DNA from: a virus
Reading direction: 5' to 3' (one strand)
IMG/VR virus record: IMGVR_UViG_3300021185_000648
Coordinates: 1-28,426 of that record
DNA length: 28,426 nucleotides
A program made the translations under genes and the position numbers. Numbering within the stretch: the stretch's first letter is position 1; each line of letters begins with the position of its first letter. Below are positions 22,073 through 28,426 of the stretch, piece after piece. Under the pieces are notes generated by a model. It did no database searches. It was given only the letters and a program-made list of their open reading frames with translations, and was not told where the DNA came from.

Positions 22073-23962
22073 TTACAATCTCTCCTGTCCGAATTGAGCG
22101 CCTTGTTGCGCACCTGCTACTCCTGACCCTCGCGTAAACCCAGCAGCCAGAGTTTCCGCTCTTTTGATGAGCTTTGCAAGTACGGTTTTGTCAGTCAACG
22201 CTTGAGCTACTAATTCAGGGTTTTCAGAATATAAAATCCGCCCCACCTCTGCCATTTGCTGCTGACTTAATCCTTGAGCCGAAGGAATGCTTGCAGATAC
22301 AAGCTTAATAATGGCCATCGGATCGCCCTGAGTTGCCCTAAGCATGTCTTCCGCAGAATTACCGCTACCGCGCAACTCCTGTTCTCTTATCAATCCCGCA
22401 GTCGGTGACCCGGAAGTAGGTTGGATAAACTTGTCCATTTCTGAAGCTTCAGCAGCTCGACCAACTCTAGCTAGAACATCAGGAGCCTGACCCTCTGGCA
22501 ATAAAACTCGAAGTGCAGCTCCAACTTGAACGTCTTCTTTAGCCAAGTCTCGAAGAAGAACTCCAGATCGCCTTGCTCTATTTCTTAGCGCATCCATTGA
22601 TCCCGCCCTAAATGCCGACAAAGCCTCTCCTTTTAAAGACGCCATAACAATTTCTAGCTCATCAACATTCATGGTTAAAGCTTTTTTGCGCCCTTCATCA
22701 AACGCCTTGTTCGCATCCATCATCTGGCTGTATTTTTGCCGTACCGCAGCCAAGTCAGGAGATTCTAAATTAATTGCTTGCCGCAAAGGAGCCTCAGTAC
22801 CACTAAGCGCTTCTCCAACAGACCCTTCACCAGCTCGGAACCTGGCACTAGCCTCTTCTCCAATGTTCCTGCGAAGTATCTCAGCGTCCTCTAAGTTAGG
22901 CTTTCTGACAAAAACAATAGCGCCATTCGGCTCTTCTTTAAACAGAGGCACTAAGTTTCTAATCCTATAAAGCTCATCTAGCTTTGATTTTGCAGTAGGA
23001 ACGCTTTGAATAATGTTAAGCATTTGAGCCTCTACCTCTGGACTCACAGATGGAGAAGATGCAAAAATCTCATCATATGCGCCGCCTTGCTCTTTTTTAA
23101 GCTCATCTTCCTGCAGTCTGCGAGCCCTCAAAACATTGGGGTCACCCACTTCTGGAGCTAACGCGCCTCTTAAAGATTCAGTTGCCTCCGACCCGGTTGA
23201 TGCTCGCCTGGCGCTACTAGCAGCTAAAATTTCAGCCCTGGTTAAACCGCCTTCTTGCACCATTGACTTAATCGCAAGTCCAAGCGTCTTGTTGTCTGCT
23301 ATGACTCGACCGGAAGCAACATCTGCAATAATCTCATCAATTGACTTGCCTGTACCTTCCGCAAGCCTGCGTAGCTCAGCTTGCACAGCAGTATCCGCCC
23401 CGCCCATATTTTTTCGGACAAAACTGATAAGTTTAGAGCTAAGCTTGCCAAACTGTCCAAGTGCAACTTCCGACCCGACACCAAGAGCAGTTCCTACGCC
23501 AGTTCCCACGACAACGTCTTTGGCTCCTGTCTCAAAATCATCTGCCTCAGAATATCCGGCAGAGCTTACTAAAGCTTCTCCTGCGCCTCTTGTAGCTATG
23601 CTTCTAAGGTTTTGACCAGCGGCCACTCTAGATCCAGGAACAGGCGCTATAGCCATTACGATAGATGGCAAAAATGCTCCCGCTAATTCAGCAGACAACG
23701 CAGCCCCTGGATTTTGCTCAGCATAGTCAGATAGCTTGCGTCTTAGCTCATCTCTCACTTCAGTGTACTTACCGCCACCCATTGATTCAGGAACAACAGC
23801 GCGAACCGCAGCTTCAATCTCGTCTGCAAATCCAAAAGTTGCCCCTTGAGCAAAGGTTCTTCCAAGCTGGCTTTCAGCCGGAACTTGTCCTTGGGCTGCA
23901 GGTGCAGCAGAAACATCTTGAGATTGCCTAGCTGCTCGAATTGCATCTAAAGCTTGACTCAT
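22073..23962 (-). CDS. Internal virion (ejection-type) protein, 629 aa
   Basis: An Ala-rich, largely helical protein. 'LGRTFAQGATFGFADEIEAAVRA' near residue 33 is a pattern common in phage internal or injected proteins, and two Gly/Ala-rich hydrophobic stretches (about 85-110 and 147-168) could insert in membranes. 'AILRRNIGEEASARFRAGEG' and 'AAVRQKYSQMMDANKAFDEGRKKAL' suggest coiled domains. It lies next to the portal and other internal proteins, so a role in DNA ejection is likely but inferred. ATGA overlap with the upstream gene. Confidence 0.7.
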   Translation of the reverse strand: MSQALDAIRAARQSQDVSAAPAAQGQVPAESQLGRTFAQGATFGFADEIEAAVRAVVPESMGGGKYTEVRDELRRKLSDYAEQNPGAALSAELAGAFLPSIVMAIAPVPGSRVAAGQNLRSIATRGAGEALVSSAGYSEADDFETGAKDVVVGTGVGTALGVGSEVALGQFGKLSSKLISFVRKNMGGADTAVQAELRRLAEGTGKSIDEIIADVASGRVIADNKTLGLAIKSMVQEGGLTRAEILAASSARRASTGSEATESLRGALAPEVGDPNVLRARRLQEDELKKEQGGAYDEIFASSPSVSPEVEAQMLNIIQSVPTAKSKLDELYRIRNLVPLFKEEPNGAIVFVRKPNLEDAEILRRNIGEEASARFRAGEGSVGEALSGTEAPLRQAINLESPDLAAVRQKYSQMMDANKAFDEGRKKALTMNVDELEIVMASLKGEALSAFRAGSMDALRNRARRSGVLLRDLAKEDVQVGAALRVLLPEGQAPDVLARVGRAAEASEMDKFIQPTSGSPTAGLIREQELRGSGNSAEDMLRATQGDPMAIIKLVSASIPSAQGLSQQQMAEVGRILYSENPELVAQALTDKTVLAKLIKRAETLAAGFTRGSGVAGAQQGAQFGQERL

Positions 23963-25259
23963 AACAAACCCTCACCTTTCATTATTGATTCGCGCTCTTC
24001 TAAGTTAAAGGTTTCCCACTCAGCTTTTGTAAGGTCAGGAATAGCTTTTTGAAGCTTACTAAAAGATTTGTCAGCCGCATCGTGGCGCTTTCTATTATCG
24101 ATCTTGTACTCAGCGTATGCATTTAATCCAGATCCGCCAAGGAGCATCTGTACTTCAGGCATCAATGCGTTGCGCAGCTTGGTTTGAGCAGCTATTTTGT
24201 CTTGAATATACTTTACTAAAGCATCACCTGTTAGGTTTTGATCAAAGCCAGTAGATAATGCAAGCCGAAGCTCTGTAGCACTTAGCGCTCCAAAAGTAGC
24301 GGAATTGATAATATCAATACCCATTTTATTGGCAATTTGACGCAACTCGGTAGTTGCAGCATCTGTAGATGGAATAAATTTTGTAAGAAATCCAGTTTTT
24401 GCACCCTCATCGACTAAATCTCCAATACGCCTAAAGTCTTGTATTTGACGGTCAATAAGATTGAATTGATCAAATATTTCTTCGCCTTTCTTTAAGCCTT
24501 GGGTAAGATCAGAGGTTGCTCGCGTTTGAGCAAGAAGAGCAGCGTTCTTTTCTGCTTCAGTTGGGCCAAAGGCGCCAGGTATATCTGTTCTTGTAATATC
24601 TCCAGTGTTGGGGTTTTGTTCAACAGTAAACATCTGCCCCGTATCTTGGTCAACCTGTACACCACCAACGGTTTTACGCATAAATCCGCCAGCTTTCGAT
24701 GTAGCCAATCCTTTTAAGACTTCTGCAGCCATTGTGGGGTTTGACTCAACCAGGTCGGCTAAATCATCGCGCCCCTGCGCCCGAAGATACTCAACAGTTT
24801 TGTTAGCTTGCTTAGTGGCCGATCTTACAGCCATCATGTCACTAGCGCGTTGCTGCAGAGCCTGATTCGGATTTAATGTCATCGAGTCAAACGCAGCAGA
24901 CAAACCAGCAAGGGTTGTAGGGTCTTTTAAAGAAGTCCCGAGGCGAGACAAAAAGCCCGGAGGCTTTGGTGCTTCGGGCGCTCTTTGGGGCTGCTGGCTT
25001 GCAGGGATTAAAGGAGACATCTGTGGTTGCGACATTACATCCTGTCCTGCTCGCCCCATAGCGTTAGCGTTGCTGAGTATTCCCGGAACATCTTGAGAGG
25101 TTACAGGCATAGGGGAGGACCGCCCATAGCGTTAGCGTTGCTGAGTATTCCCGGAACATCTTGAGAGGTTACAGGCATAGGGGAGGACCGCTGAAGCATC
25201 GCCTCATCAGCACGTTTTTGTCTTTCTCTGTCAATTAAGCTATCAAGTATTCCAGCCAT
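23959..25259 (-). pseudogene. Internal virion protein gene split by a 68-bp duplication
   Basis: The open frame that starts at 25110 (MPVTSQDVPGILSNANAMGR, 383 residues) is only part of the gene. Upstream, an ATG at 25259 opens MAGILDSLIDRERQKRADEA and runs into the second copy of the same MPVTSQ segment, then shifts frame in the 68-bp tandem repeat and stops. Removing one copy joins them into a 410-residue protein (1233 nt = 411 codons). The body is helical, with 'FGALSATELRLALSTGFDQNLTG' like other phage internal proteins. Because ATG 25110 lies in the inner copy, a 383-residue product may still be made, but no Shine-Dalgarno is evident for it. Confidence 0.78.
25055..25191. repeat. 68-bp perfect tandem duplication (2 copies, frameshifting)
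   Basis: Positions 25055-25122 and 25123-25190 are identical, with one more matching base at 25191. 68 is not a multiple of 3, so the host gene's frame is broken at its 5' end. Confidence 0.97.
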
Positions 25260-25269
25260 CAAACAACCC

Positions 25270-25749
25270 TCACATTCTGCCCATTTGCTGGGCTCTTTTA
25301 ATCAATTCCATTAAGCCCATATTGTCAGCCGCGCCACCCAAAGCTTGTGTTCTATTGCCTTGCATGGGCGTGTAGCCCATAGGCTTTGCTTGAGGTAGAG
25401 GCGGAGCGTCAAATTGCATCATAGGCGTAGCTGCCATGCTTGATGCAAGCTTGCCCATATCTAGAGACATTCCACCAGCAGCCCCTTTTGAGGCTTCTAT
25501 CATTGCTGGGTTAAGGTCAGGGGAGCTTCCGATATCTGCAATAGTAGCAGCGACATTATCAACACCTGCTCCGGGGGTTAGACCCATCAGGTCGCCACCA
25601 GGCGCTTGAGTGGTTTCAATAGTTGCTTTGATGTTATCAATTCCGCCTGGAGCAGCAGTCATACCCATCATTGCAGACGGGTCATACATTTTGGAGCTTT
25701 CAGCGATCTTTCGCATCATTTCTTCTTTGTCGTATTCTGCACCAAACAT
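25270..25749 (-). CDS. Hypothetical Met/Gly-rich structural-region protein, 159 aa
   Basis: A Met-, Gly-, Ala- and Pro-rich low-complexity protein (MFGAEYDKEEMMRKIAESSK...) with two loose copies of an 'APGGxDNIKATIE / GAGVDNVAATIAD' motif around residues 33-70. No family recognised. Gene order places it among internal virion proteins. RBS GAGG lies 8 nt before the ATG. Adjacent genes are packed within 11 nt. Confidence 0.65.
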   Translation of the reverse strand: MFGAEYDKEEMMRKIAESSKMYDPSAMMGMTAAPGGIDNIKATIETTQAPGGDLMGLTPGAGVDNVAATIADIGSSPDLNPAMIEASKGAAGGMSLDMGKLASSMAATPMMQFDAPPLPQAKPMGYTPMQGNRTQALGGAADNMGLMELIKRAQQMGRM

Positions 25750-25750
25750 C

Positions 25751-26716
25751 TTATAAGCCTCTATACAATTCTTGATAGTTTACGGCCAAGTAGCCAGATG
25801 GCGTCTTTACAGTCAGAGAAGGATCAAATGCCTCTACTTCTTGAGCAATTGCACCCAAATTCATGTTGTTGCTTAGACCCTTCTCTTTGGCGTCCTCAGT
25901 CCATTCCCAGGTATATAGACCTAGACCATTAGGAAGCTCGCCAACGCGCTCTATGTTCGTTTTAAGGCGCATGTCAGACATCGCTCCAGCTGCTTGAGTT
26001 CCCATAGACAGGTAATCAAACAACCCTGGCTGTTTGGTCGTAGTTTGCGACTGGGGAATAGTAGAAGAACCTAGAGCTTGAGACACATAACCGATGGTGT
26101 CTGCTGGGGCGCCAGTGTAGCCAGCGAACTGCTGTTTAGCCGCGTCAATTAACTGCTGCTGCATTAGCTGCTCGATATTGCCCTGGTTCATAAGGTCTTG
26201 GTTGACTTCACGGCCCATGCCAAATCCTAAGTTGCCGATGTTAGCAAATTGACTGGCTGCTTGAAGACCTCTGTTAGCTTGCTGCTGCCCTGCACCTTGA
26301 TTAGCTAGGTCAGCTTGCATGCGTCCAGAAATGTCCTGCTGGGCCATGTTCTGAGCGTTCTGAAAGCCTGCCTGACGCAATCCGCCAACTGTAGACCCAA
26401 GACGATCATAAAAGTTTCTGTTTGTCTCGGCTTCGGCAATGCCATGACGAGATCCGCCAAAAGCACCAGCCTGCCCCATTTTGGCGCCACTTAGCATCTG
26501 CTGCTGCTGACGCGCTCGCTCCATATCAGAGACAGTTTGCCCAACAACTTGGCTCTCGTATGGGTTTGTGTAAGCGCTTAGATCTGTGCCGGCAAGCTGC
26601 CCTGCCTGGACCTGCATTGGCTGATACATCCCTGCGGCTGCAGTTCCTGCCATGCCGCCTTGAATGCCTTGCATAGCCATTTCGTTGATGCTTCCGCCTT
26701 GATTAGCTCCAGCCAT
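25751..26716 (-). CDS. Gln/Gly-rich virion protein with C-terminal S74 autoprocessing domain
   Basis: A 321-residue protein. Residues 1-240 are Gln/Gly/Ala-rich and helical. The C-terminal ~75 residues form a Peptidase S74 (intramolecular chaperone) domain: 'SDMRLKTNIERVGELPNGLGLYTWEW ... GAIAQEV ... GYLAVNYQEL'. In this family the chaperone cuts itself off before the Ser-Asp of S-D-x-R-L-K, using Ser and the Lys five residues on; both are present (S247, K252). The domain would trimerise the protein and then leave. I chose ATG 26716 (GGGAG upstream, adjacent to the previous TAA) over a start 5 codons earlier. Confidence 0.82.
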   Translation of the reverse strand: MAGANQGGSINEMAMQGIQGGMAGTAAAGMYQPMQVQAGQLAGTDLSAYTNPYESQVVGQTVSDMERARQQQQMLSGAKMGQAGAFGGSRHGIAEAETNRNFYDRLGSTVGGLRQAGFQNAQNMAQQDISGRMQADLANQGAGQQQANRGLQAASQFANIGNLGFGMGREVNQDLMNQGNIEQLMQQQLIDAAKQQFAGYTGAPADTIGYVSQALGSSTIPQSQTTTKQPGLFDYLSMGTQAAGAMSDMRLKTNIERVGELPNGLGLYTWEWTEDAKEKGLSNNMNLGAIAQEVEAFDPSLTVKTPSGYLAVNYQELYRGL

Positions 26717-26717
26717 C

Positions 26718-27143
26718 TTAGTATCTCCCAATTCTCATTGCGTAATCAGAAAGCCCAGGCATGCTGCTGCCCGGAACCTGCTTGCCAAACAAAGCGTCAT
26801 ATTTAGCCTGCTGTGCTGGGTCTCTTGCTGCAAGCTCTTGTTGCGCTTGCTCAAAGATAGGAAATGCAGAGTAACCCTGAACACCACCAAAATCTTGCGC
26901 CTGACCTAGAGACTGCATAGGAGCGCCGCCGCCACCTAATCCAAATGCTTCAGCCGCATCAATTTGATTCTGAAAGCCAGCCATCTGAGTTGGATTAAAA
27001 GCTGCTAAGTCTGGCCCCATATATGGTTGATAGCCAATCTGCTGAGCTGCTTCAGCCCTTGCCAGGTTTCGTATCGTAGGCTCTTTTGCCCACTCAGGTA
27101 TTTTTGCTTCGCTTGTTTGGCTTCCGCCTTTTCCACCACTCAT
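26718..27143 (-). CDS. Hypothetical virion-associated protein, 141 aa
   Basis: A 141-residue Gln/Gly/Ala-rich protein starting MSGGKGGSQTSEAKIPEWAKEP; 'IPEW..EP..RNLARAE....IGYQPY.GPD.AAFNP.Q' recurs in phage structural clusters near S74-domain proteins. No known function. It directly precedes the S74 gene (2-nt gap) and the two share composition, so they may once have been one protein or may assemble together. Confidence 0.7.
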   Translation of the reverse strand: MSGGKGGSQTSEAKIPEWAKEPTIRNLARAEAAQQIGYQPYMGPDLAAFNPTQMAGFQNQIDAAEAFGLGGGGAPMQSLGQAQDFGGVQGYSAFPIFEQAQQELAARDPAQQAKYDALFGKQVPGSSMPGLSDYAMRIGRY

Positions 27144-27144
27144 C

Positions 27145-27510
27145 TTATAGCTCCTTAGCTAATGTGGTGAACGACTCAGTCCACCCTTCGTTTTTTAAGA
27201 CTCTAGACCAACCTTTACGGCCAGCTATGGACATTCCGTCACATCCTTGAGCCTTTGCAAATTGTGCTGCTGAATCATTCATATCTACTATCTGATCCAT
27301 CTCTCCTCCAGCCAAGAAAACATGGAATATCTTCTTTTTTGGAAAGACGATTATTTCTGTAACGGCGCAGCCTCTTTCGGCAGGCCAGAACTGATATCGC
27401 AATCGATGTATTCCCTCAACAATGTCGTCAAAATCGTGTGTGCCGCCTGAGTATTCAAGGGCAGATTCGATCCATTCACGGCATCGAGACAGCTCATCAT
27501 CTATATTCAT
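27145..27510 (-). CDS. Conserved virion-cluster protein, 121 aa
   Basis: A 121-residue protein with '..IIVFPKKKIFHVFLAGGEMDQIVDMNDSAAQFAKAQGCDGMSIAGRKGWSRVLKNEGW', resembling a small acetyltransferase-fold-like protein that recurs in phage head/tail clusters; GNAT fold is a guess from the beta-alpha pattern. No acetyl-CoA motif is certain. RBS AAAGGTG is 6 nt before the ATG, and a TGGTATAATCAGGC promoter motif precedes it. Confidence 0.65.
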   Translation of the reverse strand: MNIDDELSRCREWIESALEYSGGTHDFDDIVEGIHRLRYQFWPAERGCAVTEIIVFPKKKIFHVFLAGGEMDQIVDMNDSAAQFAKAQGCDGMSIAGRKGWSRVLKNEGWTESFTTLAKEL

Positions 27511-27528
27511 TCAAACACCTTTTATAAT

Positions 27529-27542
27529 GCCTGATTATACCA
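27529..27542 (-). promoter_or_regulatory. Extended -10 promoter TGGTATAATCAGGC
   Basis: Minus strand TGGTATAAT plus CAGGC in the 33-bp gap between the split tail gene and the 121-residue gene, giving a leader of about 18 nt with the RBS. No clear -35. Same motif set as the other four sites. Confidence 0.6.
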
Positions 27543-27543
27543 C

Positions 27544-28267
27544 TTATTGCCTTGATCTGGTGATACTAATGCGAACAGCTTCCGATGAAGGCGCAAAAGA
27601 CGTAGCAGCAGCCGCATCTAGCCATAAATCAGTGTCATCAGTAGCCCAGTATAAGTTTATGTAATCGCCAGCAGAGAGGCTTACCTGGTCTGTAATAGCC
27701 AGCAGAGAATAAGCGTTGTTATTGTGTAAAGTTAAACGCTCAGAGTGATCTACGGCAACACCGTTTACCGCAAGCCAATAGTACATAGTTTTGCTGGCGG
27801 CGCTGCTGCTTTTTATTTGAACATGTCCTGTAATTGAATACACACCCGCTTCAGCAAAATCTATCTTAGTGCTATCGTTAACGTCTAGGCTTAACCCACC
27901 ATTCGCAGAGGAAATGTTAAAAGGAATTTTGTAGCCAGTGTTTACCGTCTAGGCTTAACCCACCATTCGCAGAGGAAATGTTAAAAGGAATTTTGTAGCC
28001 AGTGTTTACAGCAGCAGCAGTTAAAGTTACAGAAGATGCAAACTCTCCATATCCGTCAGCCAGGACGATTTGACGCCACTGATCATCTTTAGAAACGACT
28101 GGATACCCGGTGCGGTCCCATAAAATAACACCATCCTCCTGAGCTGTATCGCCAGCAACATAAAAAGCCAGCTTAGACTTAGTCCGAACCAGAAAGTCGT
28201 TTAGCCTTTCAGACCAGCGCCTGTATTCAGTTCTACCTGCAGACGGTGGCCTTTCAGCTAAGCTCAT
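27544..28267 (-). pseudogene. Tail/neck protein gene split by a 64-bp duplication
   Basis: The 5' frame (ATG 28267, MSLAERPPSAGRTEYRRWSE, 116 codons) ends within a 64-bp tandem duplication; the 3' frame (to 27544) continues as a beta-rich C1q-like or jelly-roll segment 'VYSITGHVQIKSSSAASKTMYYWLAVNG'. Removing one copy gives a 219-residue protein (660 nt) joined at 'GGLSLDVNDSTKIDFAEAGV'. The N-terminal part has 'ILWDRTGYPVVSKDDQWRQIVLADG', seen in phage structural proteins. As written it makes two fragments; the second has an ATG but no clear RBS. It overlaps the upstream gene (ATGA). Confidence 0.82.
27882..28009. repeat. 64-bp perfect tandem duplication (2 copies, frameshifting)
   Basis: Positions 27882-27945 and 27946-28009 are identical. 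64 is not a multiple of 3, so the tail/neck gene is split. Confidence 0.97.
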
Positions 28268-28426
28268 CGGCTACCTCCGGCAACAGCATTTATGCGCATC
28301 ACTCCAGCCTTCCAATCAGTAAGCTCTACGCCGGTCATCCGCATTCTAATTTGACGACCTTGAAATCTTACACCGGTTGGATTTAGCATGGTGTAAGGAC
28401 CGTAAGAGTATTCTGTGTCAGTAGGG
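28264..28426 (-). CDS. Large tail/neck (DNA-stabilisation-like) protein, C-terminal fragment
   Basis: The last 53 codons of a gene entering from the right edge. The end 'PTGVRFQGRQIRMRMTGVEL' followed by 'TDWKAGVMRINAVAGGSR' resembles the C-terminus of large phage tail/neck or DNA-stabilisation proteins ('GRQ..LR.....WR.G..R.DV.PGGRR'). Its TGA overlaps the next ATG (ATGA). Only a fragment, so family placement is tentative. Confidence 0.55.
   Translation of the reverse strand, partial: PTDTEYSYGPYTMLNPTGVRFQGRQIRMRMTGVELTDWKAGVMRINAVAGGSR

Noticed and set aside
23136-23615. Plus-strand 159-codon open frame antisense to the internal virion protein.
   Set aside because: No start signal, low-complexity Ser/Ala/Pro translation typical of antisense to an Ala-rich gene.
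724-28009. CRISPR array or phage direct terminal repeats.
   Set aside because: Each repeat occurs only twice, units differ between sites, and they lie in genes with no spacers.
1-28426. Possible circular genome: joining the ends keeps the left and right partial frames in phase without a stop.
   Set aside because: The two ends share no overlapping sequence, the joined product would be only about 78 residues, and the two fragments resemble the start and end of much larger, different tail proteins. A 1-in-3 phase match is not evidence.

Overview
The window is a stretch of tailed-phage DNA, most probably from a short-tailed (podovirus-like) phage of an aquatic proteobacterium. It has no chromosomal gene, rRNA or tRNA. 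The evidence is a packaging and virion gene set whose members resemble the SU10/P22-like architecture (portal, scaffold, SU10-type major capsid protein, SU10-type adaptor, spike-base and tail-fibre proteins), plus a lambdoid-style early region (XRE regulator, replication-type winged-helix protein, NinB, NinG, Rad52-type annealing protein, RecB-like exonuclease, SSB). The aquatic origin and host class are inferred from family resemblance only.

Layout. On the minus strand, read from high to low coordinates: 28.4-20.1 kb holds tail/neck and internal (ejection) virion genes, an S74-type autoprocessing protein and the portal; 20.1-17.1 kb holds a small gene, scaffold, major capsid protein with a strong terminator, a conserved small protein and an M15 peptidase (endolysin). 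The island 14.64-17.07 kb is on the plus strand: a recombination operon (Rad52-like, exonuclease, SSB), a terminator, then two small basic proteins that run tail-to-tail into the endolysin gene. A minus-strand early operon (14.5-12.0 kb: XRE, winged-helix replication protein, NinB, NinG, a tiny membrane protein) leaves divergently and ends in a structured 3' region and terminator. A new minus-strand unit starts from a clear sigma70 promoter at 11.7 kb and leads through small genes, a metallophosphoesterase, DUF3310 and zinc-ribbon genes to terminase small and large subunits (8.9-7.15 kb), a large multidomain virion protein, the adaptor, the tail fibre, the spike base and carbohydrate-binding-like tail proteins, and runs off the left end.

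How it works together. The divergent region at 14.5-14.64 kb is the likely early switch. Rad52-type annealing protein, exonuclease, SSB, NinB and NinG form a recombination set. Terminase, portal, scaffold, capsid and adaptor build and fill the head. Internal proteins, adaptor, fibres and spike base make the short tail and ejection apparatus. No polymerase, integrase, att site or holin was identified.

Most unusual points. (1) Six two-copy tandem duplications of 26-138 bp lie inside genes; three are out of frame, and in all three deleting one copy exactly restores one long reading frame. They are either assembly artefacts or a real, unusual duplication process. (2) An extended -10 promoter motif, TGnTATAATCGGG, recurs in five gene gaps on both strands; at two sites the start codon sits where transcription should begin. 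(3) The portal C-terminus and a pair of tail genes each need a -1 type frame change. (4) The adaptor carries an insertion of about 86 residues. (5) Two membrane micro-proteins and a run of three hairpins before a terminator lie in the early region.
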